DNA of 64,000 bases from Tanypteryx hageni (taxonomy: Eukaryota; Arthropoda; Insecta; Odonata; Petaluridae): positions 2,356,001-2,420,000 of the forward strand of contig CM054117.1 in assembly GCA_028673005.1 (NCBI GenBank). The letters are read 5' to 3'. The stretch's first letter is position 1. The number at the start of each line of letters is the position of its first letter. Positions 55,945 to 64,000 of the stretch are shown here, one piece after another. The notes beneath the pieces were generated by a model that saw nothing but the letters and a program-made list of their open reading frames with translations, was not told where the DNA came from and ran no database searches. The translations under genes and the position numbers were made by a program.

Positions 55945-57855
55945 ATGCCTAAATCTAAATCATCACCCACAGAAGGGACGAGTGAATCTCCGCCAGCCTT
56001 GACGTTATCAAACGAAAAATTTCAGGCGCTGATTGCGCAAATTACGGACTCGGCAAGAATGACTGTTCTTGATAGGCAATTGACGAGCCCCGTCCTTGTT
56101 ACACCAAGTAGCGGCAATTTTTCTAAATGTACTTCTCGATTTAACGGCAGTGCTTCGTCTGATGTTGACGCATTCATGGACTCGGTTTTGACCTTTAAGG
56201 ATTGCGCAAATGTCAGCGAAGAAAATGCATTACGTGGTGTCTCAATGCTTCTGGAAGGCATTGCTGCGACATGGTGGCAGGGTATAAAGAGAGATATTTC
56301 GGACCGGTGCCGTGTGCGCGTTTCGTTCTCTCGCAAATTGCCGCCTCATCTCGTCTTCAGAGAGATTTTTGCACGTGAGCAACACGAAAATGAAACAAGC
56401 GAGATTTTTGTAAGCCACATTTGCGCCCTCCTGTCACAATTACCGTATTCCTTGCCAGAACGCGCGCAATTAGATATTGTATACGGGTTAATGAATAGAA
56501 AAGTTAGGAAAATACTTTCACCTAGCGATTTCGACTCATTCAAGAGTCTTTTGCAACGTGCGAAAGACATTGAACACTCACAGCGTGAGGTTCTGCGACC
56601 ATTAGAGGATGTCAATAGTAATGAAGGTAGAGACCGACCGGAGAAGAAACAGCGTCCGAGGTGTAGTTACTGTAAATATTTCGGCCACGTTGAATCAGAT
56701 TGCAGGAAAGCAAAGGCAACTAAGGGTGATGTTGCACAATCAGTAAAATCATCACCTCATACCCCAAAATCTGATTCGCCAAAACCACAAATAAGGTGTT
56801 TTGGGTGCGGTGCCCCAGGTTACGTCAGAAGCAACTACCCTAACTGTGCTCCTCCCATGAAAACTGAAAGTACGATTGTCTCATCCTTCAATTTTATGCA
56901 GTCAACCTTCTCTGTTGATGATGGGTCATCGCGACCAATGCTCCCGGTCCAGATTTTAGGACTGGATGGCCTAGCTTGTCTTGACACTGGCTCCCAAAGA
57001 AGTATAGCCGGTGCACAGATTTATCATATATTAATTTCTCGAGGGCGTCCGTTCAGCGAGACTTCCCTGGACATGAAGTTAGCTGATGGAAAAACGCATC
57101 GCGTATTAGCCAGGAGTTTTTCTGTGGAAATTTCTGTCGTCAACCGTACGATCCTCACGACCTTGATCGCAATTCCAGACCATCCGGAGAGCCGGATGCT
57201 ACTTGGCATAGATTTTATCCGAAGTGCTGGCATGGTTCTGGATCTTCCCGGACATGAATGGTTCTTCAAGGAAGATCCCAGTAGCCACCACGGTTTTGTA
57301 CGAGAAGAAGATATTGCTACATCTGTACCTGTGAGCAACGTCCACGTCAGCAACCTGCCATATGTGCTCCGAACAGACGCAAGCGCTTACGCTTTGGGAG
57401 CGGTTCTACTCCAGGGGGAGCTTCCAGACCAACGCCCCGTCGAGTATGCGAGCAGACTGCTGACTCCCTTTGTCGCCACTCATGGTGCCCCTGATCCGTG
57501 TATATTGCAACCGCTGCGGAAACGAGGCCGTCCACGGCAACAGCAATCAGCTTCCAGGACATCGGTGCCTTCTGCGTCATCGGTGCCTTCTACATCATCG
57601 GTGCCTTTCCGGACATCGGTGCCTTTCCGGACATCGGTGCCTTCCACGCCATCGGTGTCTTCTACATCATCGGCGCCTTCCAGGACAGCGTTCCCTTCCA
57701 GGACATCGGTGCCTTCTGCGTCATCGGTGCCTTCTACATCATCGGCGCCTTTCAGGACATCGGTGCCTTCAACTTCATCGGTGGCTTCCCACATACCTGC
57801 GCTACCTACTAGGATGCAGCCACCTAGGAGATGCCGCCAGTGGCAGACCTTGTAG
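55945..57855 (+). CDS. Gag-protease-RNase H fragment polyprotein of Gypsy derivative
   Basis: An upstream in-frame ATG exists at 55903, but ATGCCTAAATCT at 55945 has better context (ACC before it) and gives a typical Gag start, so 636 residues. Capsid-like motifs are LEGIAATWWQGIK, then LPPHLVFREIFAREQ and LDIVYGLMNRKVRK. Zinc knuckle 1 is intact, CSYCKYFGHVESDC (residues 240-253). Knuckle 2, CFGCGAPGYVRSNY (from residue 285), has lost its His and last Cys. The protease active site is LDTGS with D347, followed by MLLGIDFIRSAGM. The RNase H motif RTDASAYALGAVLLQGE (D478) then follows directly, so RT has been removed in frame. The tail has KRGRPR, then Ser/Pro/Thr repeats. A patch after IKRDIS looks frameshifted relative to family members. 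The ORF is open throughout. Confidence 0.85.
   Translation: MPKSKSSPTEGTSESPPALTLSNEKFQALIAQITDSARMTVLDRQLTSPVLVTPSSGNFSKCTSRFNGSASSDVDAFMDSVLTFKDCANVSEENALRGVSMLLEGIAATWWQGIKRDISDRCRVRVSFSRKLPPHLVFREIFAREQHENETSEIFVSHICALLSQLPYSLPERAQLDIVYGLMNRKVRKILSPSDFDSFKSLLQRAKDIEHSQREVLRPLEDVNSNEGRDRPEKKQRPRCSYCKYFGHVESDCRKAKATKGDVAQSVKSSPHTPKSDSPKPQIRCFGCGAPGYVRSNYPNCAPPMKTESTIVSSFNFMQSTFSVDDGSSRPMLPVQILGLDGLACLDTGSQRSIAGAQIYHILISRGRPFSETSLDMKLADGKTHRVLARSFSVEISVVNRTILTTLIAIPDHPESRMLLGIDFIRSAGMVLDLPGHEWFFKEDPSSHHGFVREEDIATSVPVSNVHVSNLPYVLRTDASAYALGAVLLQGELPDQRPVEYASRLLTPFVATHGAPDPCILQPLRKRGRPRQQQSASRTSVPSASSVPSTSSVPFRTSVPFRTSVPSTPSVSSTSSAPSRTAFPSRTSVPSASSVPSTSSAPFRTSVPSTSSVASHIPALPTRMQPPRRCRQWQTL
57555..57795 (+). 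repeat. Coding minisatellite in Gypsy ORF C-terminus
   Basis: About thirteen units of 15-18 bp around CATCGGTGCCTTC encode the series SVPS or SVPF with RT, AS or TS. The array is open in all three forward frames and on the minus strand, which is why several ORFs overlap here. In relatives this region should be integrase C-terminus. Confidence 0.85.
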
Positions 57856-57885
57856 AATTGCATTCGAGGTCGTACATGCCATTCT

Positions 57886-57896
57886 AAGGGGGAGGA
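57886..57896 (+). promoter_or_regulatory. Polypurine tract
   Basis: AAGGGGGAGGA lies directly against the 3' LTR, as expected for the plus-strand primer of an LTR retrotransposon. Confidence 0.8.
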
Positions 57897-58101
57897 TGTA
57901 ACGAGACCAGACCGATAACGGACTTTGCTCTTCATTTTATTTTGTTTTTGCGCACAGCCAACAGGGTGCGCGTCAGTTCTTTCTTCTCTTGTGGAAGTTT
58001 ACAGAGTGTAGTGTGCGCCCCAGGCGATTAAAGGTGTTTGTGTTATTACGTGTAACTTTCATTTGTGCCCTTTCCTCTCCGAGAAACCCTAGCCCGTCAC
58101 C
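57897..58101 (+). repeat. 3' LTR
   Basis: Same length as the 5' LTR. The last base is C instead of A, so the terminal CA is mutated to CC. Followed by ATAT. Confidence 0.9.
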
Positions 58102-58139
58102 ATATATAAATTAAGGGAGGTAAATGAATATATTAGGGT

Positions 58140-58330
58140 AGTGCAGTGGAGGACTAACGTCTTCGAGCGACTAGAGTAGCAGTAGCATTAGAGTAGCTGT
58201 AGTGTTAAGTAGAACTAACATTTACTTTATACTACATATTTGTTATCCTTCCGTAAATTTTATTTAATATTCGTTTAAGTTACCTAATTTACTTTGTTAT
58301 AACATATACGTTATATTGATGAAATAAAGT
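58140..58330 (+). repeat. Dispersed repeat, partner of 1,640-1,860
   Basis: Plus-oriented copy of the repeat found in reverse near the left end of the window. It contains ATTAGAGTAGCTGTAGTG, TATTTAATATTCGTTTAAG and GTTATAACATATACGTTATA and overlaps the start of the SINE palindrome. Confidence 0.65.
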
Positions 58331-58400
58331 GATCCGAAGATCCTATGCAGACAGGCATAAGCTGTAAAGTTGGGAATAATTTTGAAACGAGAAAAAAGTC

Positions 58401-58454
58401 TGCTATGACCGGGAATCGAACCCGGGTCTTCCACTTGCCGGGCGGATATTCTAT
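58401..58454 (-). pseudogene. tRNA 3'-half in the opposite arm
   Basis: The minus strand carries the anticodon arm and T arm of the same tRNA-like sequence (AATATCCGCCCGGCAAGTGG onward). In place of the D arm it has CTAGCCAAGCTAGTATATAG. It is therefore half of the plus copy joined to a different 5' part. Confidence 0.65.
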
Positions 58455-58523
58455 ATACTAGCTTGGCTAGTTCCGTCCCAACTAAGGAAACATCCGCGTT
58501 CAGAAACGAGAAAAAAATGATCT

Positions 58524-58595
58524 GCTACGATAGTTCAGTGGTAGAATATCCGCCCGGCAAGTGGAAAGACCCGGGTTCGATTCCCGGTCATAGCA
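58524..58595 (+). tRNA. tRNA-like sequence, anticodon position GGC, probably pseudogene
   Basis: Seventy-two nucleotides fold as a cloverleaf. The acceptor stem is GCTACGA / TCATAGC with one mismatch, the D arm GTTCAGTGGTAGAA, the anticodon stem TCCGC / GTGGA with loop CCGGCAA, and the T arm CCGGGTTCGATTCCCGG. The body resembles arthropod tRNA-Gly (GTTCAGTGGTAGAAT), but the anticodon position reads GGC (Ala) and the conserved U33 is C. It is followed by GACTTTTTT, a Pol III terminator. It may be a transcribed tRNA-like or SINE head rather than a working tRNA. Confidence 0.5.
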
Positions 58596-58763
58596 GACTT
58601 TTTTCTCGTTTCAAAATTATTCCCAACTTTACAGCTTATGCCTGTCTGCATAGGATCTTCGGATCACTTTATTTCATCAATTTATTGCTTGGAAATCTCA
58701 CCATTTGAGAGGGAGGAGTTTTCTTCGATTTATCTCTTCGAGGACATCCGTTGGGGCAGTTTG

Positions 58764-58833
58764 ATACTAGCTTGGCTAGTTCCGTCCCAACCAAGAAAAT
58801 AACCGCGTTCAGAAACGAGAAAAAAATGATCTG
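58764..58833 (+). repeat. 70-bp direct repeat of 58,455-58,524
   Basis: ATACTAGCTTGGCTAGTTCC then GTCCCAAC.AAG, GCGTTCAGAAACGAG and AAAAAAATGATCTG occur in both places with a few differences. The second copy ends where the tRNA-like sequence starts in the first. Confidence 0.75.
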
Positions 58834-60253
58834 TTAATATACGTTATAGTTTATTTCTCTACCGTAATAGTTAACTCTTTAGTCTCGTAGTTTTTGTTAG
58901 AAATTTCATTCTCCCCTTTAGAAAATAATATTTATATCATAGTAGTTATTGTGTATTAGCATATTCTTGTTACATTTCTAAGGTTGTTTTATTTTTACGC
59001 TCCCTAGTATTTATATATTTTCGTTGTTGTGCACTACCACCTCCTATGCGTGATCTAACCTTGCCTGTGTTGTTTGCCCCCTTCACTTTATACCTGCGTT
59101 TGACCCATTTTCGTACGCTTCACGAAGAGCTTCCCCGAGTTAAAACTTAGACCAGATTCTTTAGCCTGATCCAAAGACTAGTACCCCTACGGAAAGACCG
59201 GAAACTTAATGCTATAAAACGATACCCAGGTTTTCCATGGAAGGCGACAATCGATGGGTCAACGGGAAAATTTGGAACTACGTGTTAACGAATTCTAGCG
59301 TGACATCATCACAGGATGTCCCTCGCCCCCTTCCCCTCCCGTTTTAATACGATAATCATAACACATATAAATTGCACGGACAGATTAAATGGACTTCAAT
59401 GAAAGAAATGCATATAAGAAATCAAATTTATTACCGTATAGCACACATTGCGAGAGTACAAAGTCATTATCAAGTTACATAACAGTGAGGTATTTTTACA
59501 TAAATATTATACAATAAAAATATAAAAATGAATTATTGTAACAGAATTTTATAACGTTAATATCTTTTATGCATGAAACGTATGTAAAAGGAAATTCACG
59601 TGGACGACGAAAAACGTCAAACTTTCACGTCAAGAATGAATTTTTGGATCAAGCAAAAAATCTATTTGTAAAGTGATTTCTTCGGCCCTGGAACACATTC
59701 TCTTTCTGTTGCACCTGTAAAAAGAACGAAAATGAATTTCTAAGAATGTCAATCATTAAACCTGCTAAACCTAATGAAATTGATGCAGGAGGCAATGGAC
59801 ATGCTTCAAATGTTGCAATAAATGTAAAATGAGGCATATGTGCTTACGGCGGTTCATAAACAATTTTTCTATGAAGATCACATTAACATTTGTAAAATTA
59901 AACACATCACATTGCACTAGAAAATGTCCACTTTATCTATAATTTATTCTAAGCACAGTTGTATTTGCTGACGTTTACGTGTTCACAGCAGTCATATAAC
60001 AAGCAAATCTTTTGATAGAAATTTCAATTTCTCGATCGAAAAATATATACATATTTCTAAATATGTTTTGAAACAATAAATTATCTTCAAGTCTAGGATT
60101 ATAAACAAATGCATAATGAGAAACAAGAAATAATCCAGTTAACAATTTCTGTAAATTCAAAATATTTCATATTAAAACAATGAGACATCGCCATGGTACA
60201 CTTATTTCATTTTATTACATGCACAATTCTATCCTCTGGCGTCTATGTTGCAG
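58834..60253. other. No supported gene
   Basis: AT-rich. On the minus strand, TTCTTTTTACAG near 59,715 is a fair splice acceptor followed by about 60 open bases, but no domain is visible. It might belong to the N-terminal part of the Harbinger accessory gene or to nothing. Confidence 0.4.
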
Positions 60254-60809
60254 TTTAACTTCAAAACTCACTATAATCTACTGATGGAGGTGGACCAGTT
60301 CCTTCAGGAAGTGGAAGTGGACTACATTATACAGAATTTGATCCCAGATCAATTTGTGAAGGATAGCAGCATGTTTGATGACGATGCTGAACTTGACATG
60401 TTGGTAAGCTTAAGATTTAAGAATGAACTTTAGATAATATATGGTGAAAAATGAATTACAATGGCATTGGAAGTGCTAAGGGGGAGAACTTAATTTCTTA
60501 TCACTGTTAAGAACACAATTGTGGAGGTTTTTATTTTCAAGTTATTAAATTTGCTTGTATAATTGAACCAATTTGAGCAAATTGTATTAAATAAGACTTT
60601 TATTGAATTAACAGCAGGATGAAGAAACAGAGATCACCACCCTTGTTTCCTGTAACTTGGAGCATCAGGAAGAAAATATCCCCGATTGCAGTAATGTAGA
60701 GAAGGAGGGGGAAACAGTTGACACCCCTCCTCATCCCTCAAAGTGCTCCAATAAAAGGTTATATATAAAGAAAAGCATGCAAGAGAAATAAACTAGATGC
60801 TGATGAAAG

Positions 60810-60879
<70 letters not shown>

Positions 60880-61239
60880 AAAAGTACATCATTAATAATG
60901 AACCTGGTCCTATCCCCCTTGTTTCAGTTAACCACTTACTGCATACCTTCCACTTCCCTTAACAACTGTCAACATCAGTATAAATACTCCTTCCATCCCT
61001 AATAAACATGAGTGCTGATGATGTAAGTCGCTAATATATTTTCTTGACCTTACAGGCAGAAACAAGGGAAGAAAAGGAGTCAAGAGTTGTCTCCCTATGA
61101 ACAAGCTATCATTGAACTACAAAGAGAAAAGGTGGAGTTGCAGAAGGATGCGGTTAGAAGGCGGGAAGAAAGGGAAGAGGAGCAGCACAGGGAGGAAATG
61201 AAGATGATGAAAGAGAAAACGGAGATTAAAAAATTTTAA
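60254..61239 (+). pseudogene. Harbinger accessory (Myb/SANT-type) protein, C-terminal exons
   Basis: Three spliced pieces join in frame. Exon A is about 60254-60403 (after TATGTTGCAG) and encodes YNLLMEVDQFLQEVEVDYII to AELDML, with donor GTAAGC. Exon B is 60615-60757 (acceptor ACAG, with a second AG three bases on) and encodes an acidic stretch, QDEETEITTLVSCN. Exon C is 61056-61239 (acceptor TTACAG) and encodes SPYEQAIIELQREKVELQKD followed by a charged coiled coil ending at TAA. PIF/Harbinger elements encode a DNA-binding helper protein that aids nuclear import and targeting of the transposase. Its usual coiled-coil tail and its convergent position support this call. The N-terminal Myb/SANT domain was not found, so the gene is partial or its first exon is lost. 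Confidence 0.6.
60811..60877. repeat. (TA)n microsatellite
   Basis: About 33 TA dinucleotides inside the putative intron between exons B and C of the accessory gene. Confidence 0.95.
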
Positions 61240-61310
61240 AAATTGTATTGGGCTGAAAAATATAAAAATGAAATAAAAGAGTAAAAAACAAATATGTTCA
61301 TGATTACTTT

Positions 61311-62870
61311 ATTTCCTATTCAAAATAGTTAGCAATGAATTTCCTCCTAAATATATTTCCTCTTCCTGTAGGTACTTCATTATCCTCACATTCGTCATTT
61401 TCTTCCAAGTTCTCATCTTCACTGTCATCATCACTGCTTTCTAAATCTGTCAAAGAAAATGAACAATGTTTTTATTGCAGGTAACAGGGACAGGTTAATT
61501 GTAATTTATAATTATGTTGCAGTCTGTTAGTAATATAACTACCTCTCAGGCCATAAGTAAAATTATAGAGAAATACATATATAGCTAAATCATGGCTTTT
61601 TATCAGAGAATGATGTAGTGAGCAATAAAAAATATAACTGTTGCACAGATTTGTCAAACTTTGAACTATGTAATGGGTGAGGTTGGGTGGTAAAATGTGT
61701 CCAAGGATAAAACTAGGAAATAATGTAAGATTGCTAACCTTCCATTCTGAACTATATCCGCAAGTTATGGAGTACAGCCATTGCCACTATCATGGCTTTA
61801 GAGGTTTCCAGGTTCCCTGTGAGGCCTCTGTACAATGATCAAAATGTCATTTTCCAAACACCAAATAGCCTCTCAACTGTATTTCTGGTTTGAATGCGGG
61901 CTGTATTGTATGCTTCCTCTGCTGCTGACTGTAATGATCATTGGTATAAATTACTCATTAACATAAAGTAAGCTCAATATATATGCCCATATAATGACTA
62001 TTTTAGGTTTACCTGCGGATTCCGCATGGGTGTCAGTAAATATGGACGACAAGCATAACCACTGTCACCCAACAGGAGTCCTTTGTAGTTGCCACTTTCA
62101 AATTTCTTTTTCAAATTCGACTTGTTAAGTATCCTTAAGTTGTGTGCTGCCTCTCCATCATGCCACAATATTTTTTATCATCAAATTGGCTGCTGCAACC
62201 ACCTATTTCATGATAATTTAAGTTACATTTTAATGGTCTGTTTCAATGAATGAAAAATCATGTAAATATACATATACCTACAACTTACAATGATACTTAC
62301 TTGCACATTTATGCTGAAGAAATTCTTCCTGTTGATGAATGCTTGAGCATTTGGTCCACCGGGATTTTTAATTTTAATATGGGTGCAATCAATACATCCC
62401 ACAACTTTAGGAAATCTTCTTATTCTATAAAAAGCTGCCATTTCAGCTCTTTGTTCTATATCAGAATCAGGAAATGTTATAACGTCAGCTCTGAGTCCTG
62501 CCAAAGCCACAGAAATGTTTTTAATTATCCGGCTCATTGTGGGCTGACTTATGCCATGGAGTTCTCCAATTCCTTCCTGGTATGCTCCCTTTGCGAAAAG
62601 GCGGAGAGAAGCCAAGAGTTGAAGGCGAGGCGGAATAGGTTGCCCGCTGTTGCCCATAGCTCCTTGGCCTAGGTTATTCCCAATCATATCGAACAGTTTC
62701 TCAGCTCCAGCTTTCGAGAACCTATATCGACGCCTAAAAAGTCTATCGGAGTATTTCCTGAAGGGATCCTGACGCTGCAAATACACCTTTCTAGCGCGAT
62801 TCACTCCAAGTTCCCCCAATTCCCGTAACTCCATTGCTTCTTCCAAGTCTTCAAAATCAGACGCAGTCAT
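61311..62870 (-). pseudogene. PIF/Harbinger (HARBI1-like) transposase, four exons, inactivated
   Basis: Exon 1, 62870-62301 (190 codons), is intact. It has FRRRYRFSKAGAEKLFDMI, ISQPTMSRIIKNI (helix-turn-helix) and VGCIDCTHIKI with the first catalytic Asp, and ends NVQ at donor GTAAGT. Exon 2, 62202-62013, follows an ATAG acceptor. It reads ANLMIKNIVA, TGA, WRGST, a one-base loss, then LLLGDSGYACRPYLLTP with the second Asp, and ends at donor GTAAAC. Exon 3, 61928-61731, reads EEAYNTARIQTRNTVERLFGVWK with the catalytic Glu, then KMTF TGA SLYRGL and AVLHNLRI TAG FRME. Exon 4, 61447-61311, is acidic and ends FRRKFIANYFE. DDE residues are all present, but three stops and a frameshift make it a pseudogene unless the reads are wrong. 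DDE_Tnp_4 family; about 350-400 residues when whole. Confidence 0.9.
62301..62870 (-). CDS. Intact exon 1 of the Harbinger transposase
   Basis: ATG at 62870-62868 opens 190 codons without lesions, to a perfect GTAAGT donor. If the intron is not spliced, the frame runs 25 more codons to a stop at 62223. It carries the N-terminal region, the helix-turn-helix and the first catalytic Asp. On its own it could give a truncated DNA-binding protein; whether it is expressed is unknown. Confidence 0.7.
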
Positions 62871-63345
62871 TTCAAATATTACTGATTTATGAAAGTGAAA
62901 TAAAATATAATAAACAACAACAATTACCTATGCGGGATAAATAAACTAACAATTCGCTAACTAAATTGATAAAAACGAAATTGCACTACCCTACTCTACT
63001 TTGAAGCTAAATTACACCAACTTAACAAAAATGAATTAAACCAAAATGAAATAACTAAAGATGTATCGTAATAATAAACTAAATTAATTAAATCTATAGT
63101 TCACTATAGTTATTTCAAAACAAATTAAACTATGAAGAAAATGGTGTAAACAACCACGGAAAATATACCTTAGCTTCTGCAATTACGACAAAGTACAAAA
63201 ATAAACAATAAGATGAAGAATGCGGTAAACTAACAATACGATAAATAAATTAATAAGAACGAAACTAAACTGACCTACTCTGAATCCACTAACCAAAAAT
63301 GAGACACTACTACAGAATTAACCTAAACTACCTTAATTACCTATC

Positions 63346-63443
63346 CTTAGTAGTGCGCTATGAATACGGCATACGAACCAGCGCGCTACTAAGAGTGTTT
63401 AGTAGGCCATAGTAGCTCACTAACGATTCTATGAATACGGCCG
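63346..63443. mobile_element. Candidate Harbinger terminal region
   Basis: CTATGAATACGGC occurs twice (63358-63370 and 63429-63441). Outward on the minus strand the second copy reads GGCCGTATTCATAGA, a form often seen at Harbinger-like ends. Between them is an inverted pair, CTTAGTAGTGCGCT (63346-63359) and AGCGCGCTACTAAG (63380-63393), with one mismatch. The matching end on the other side of the element was not found in the window. Confidence 0.45.
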
Positions 63444-63464
63444 AAGATGTTTAGTATAGATATA

Positions 63465-64000
63465 GCAAGCAGGGTGGCCACAGTACAAGAAATAAAGAAT
63501 TCACACGTATTTGTGTTGAACTGTCCACATACATTTTAACCAAATTAAATGCTTATAATATACACATATATAAAACCTATTACCATATTTAGACCGTATC
63601 AGTCAAACAGGGGAGCCACAATTACAAATTAAACTCTTTCAGTAATTATGGAGTTGGAAGGAATTGGCTTCACGGATTTCAAATAAATTTTCTATTTATG
63701 ACTTGTACAACATATCGTAACAAAAGCAAGATATTCAAAGCGGAGCTAAAGAGCAGGGCTACCACAGTTACAAGTTAAATAATATTTCTTTTACAAATAT
63801 TTCTAGGGAACTGACATAATGGATTTTAATCAAATATGGTATATTTATTCTTCATACAAATAAATAACCAGAATATTATATTTCAACCGGGTTGACTAAA
63901 TAGGACTACCACAATATCAAGGTTAGAATTCTTCTGTAACTATGAATTTGGAGGGCATTGGCAGAACGGATTTCAAGAAAATTTCGTTTGTAGGGCGAGT
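63465..64000. repeat. Degenerate tandem array, period about 140 bp
   Basis: The box GCAGGGTGGCCACAGTACAA at about 63,470 recurs as CAGGGGAGCCACAATTACAA (about 63,609), GCAGGGCTACCACAGTTACA (about 63,753) and TAGGACTACCACAATATCAA (about 63,900). A second box, GGA.TTGGCTTCACGGATTTCAA and variants, follows each. Spacings are 137-148 bp. The array runs past the window end. No coding capacity. Confidence 0.75.

Larger units (their letters stand above)
55095..58101 (+). mobile_element. Short Gypsy-type LTR retrotransposon, internally deleted
   Basis: Two LTRs of 205 bp (55095-55299 and 57897-58101) begin TGTAACGAGACC and end CCGTCAC(A/C). They differ at about six positions, roughly 97 percent identity, so the insertion is not old. 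ATAT flanks both sides as a possible 4-bp target duplication, in AT-rich sequence. The internal 2.6 kb carries one long ORF. Full-length Gypsy elements need about 4.5-5.5 kb of coding sequence, so RT and most or all of integrase are deleted. Movement would depend on a full-length relative. Confidence 0.9.
58315..58681. mobile_element. Palindromic pair of tRNA-derived SINE-like copies
   Basis: The left arm 58315-58453 and right arm 58542-58681 are reverse complements over about 139 bp, differing by one extra A. Each arm carries an RNA polymerase III B box (GGTTCGATTCC), a T-run after CATAGCAGAC, and a tail through TTATTCCCAACTTTACAGC to TTTATTTCATCAA. The 88-bp centre is not symmetric. Reading outward from the left arm, the sequence before it on the minus strand is GGGACGGAACTAGCCAAGCT, which could serve as an A box. 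Confidence 0.8.

Noticed and set aside
57480..57935. 151-codon minus ORF and two extra plus frames over the Gypsy tail
   Set aside because: Shadows of the coding minisatellite in the Gypsy ORF; the array is open in many frames.
58524..58595. Functional tRNA-Ala(GGC)
   Set aside because: The body is tRNA-Gly-like, U33 is missing, the acceptor stem has a mismatch and the sequence lies in a SINE palindrome.
63465..64000. CRISPR-like or regularly spaced repeat array
   Set aside because: The spaced boxes belong to a degenerate 140-bp tandem repeat; the sequence between boxes is also repeated.

Overview
The window is animal nuclear DNA, most likely from an arthropod with a large, AT-rich, repeat-dominated genome. 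The evidence is GT-AG introns in the Harbinger genes, no operon-like gene packing, long gene-poor AT-rich stretches, and remnants of many eukaryotic transposon classes. No complete, conserved single-copy host protein gene was recognised. I cannot name the species from sequence alone.

Layout. 1-8.8 kb is a degenerate tandem array of about 0.76-kb units with two recurrent hairpins, flanked on both sides by inverted copies and interrupted by a Penelope-like (PLE) GIY-YIG remnant. 8.8-16.6 kb holds a dispersed repeat, a TTAA-flanked piggyBac-like MITE, low-complexity tracts, two small foldbacks and an inverted pair of PLE tails. 19.2-26.6 kb holds a decayed non-LTR retrotransposon, a PLE remnant between inverted terminal repeats, a decayed pogo/Tigger transposase, a LINE tail and a third PLE copy. 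27,040-33,409 is a 6,370-bp unit bounded by two 562-bp inverted repeats that look identical by eye. Inside are a 16-bp minisatellite foldback, a LINE 3' fragment and ATCGACG-type repeats. 33.4-41 kb is mostly AT-rich, with a candidate regulatory block near 36.0-36.6 kb, an antisense LINE remnant, a pyrimidine tract and a 14-bp minisatellite. 41.4-52.8 kb holds two longer LINE copies, one with an AP-endonuclease end and FADD motif and one with YADD, plus further repeat copies.

55,095-58,101 is a short Gypsy-type LTR element with two 205-bp LTRs, PBS and PPT. It carries one uninterrupted Gag-protease-RNase H fragment ORF and lacks reverse transcriptase and most or all of integrase. Next to it is a palindromic pair of tRNA-derived SINE-like sequences (58,315-58,681). 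60.2-63.45 kb is a PIF/Harbinger element with two convergent genes: a coiled-coil accessory-protein remnant on + and a four-exon HARBI1-like transposase on -. Transposase exon 1 is intact, but exons 2 and 3 carry stops and a frameshift. A degenerate 140-bp tandem array runs to the window end.

The genes do not form a pathway; the window is a nested transposon graveyard. The items most worth following are the 6.37-kb identical-arm inverted-repeat unit, the hairpin repeat family with a locally flipped segment, the recurrent hammerhead-like hairpin beside PLE copies, and the ORF-preserving Gypsy deletion derivative.
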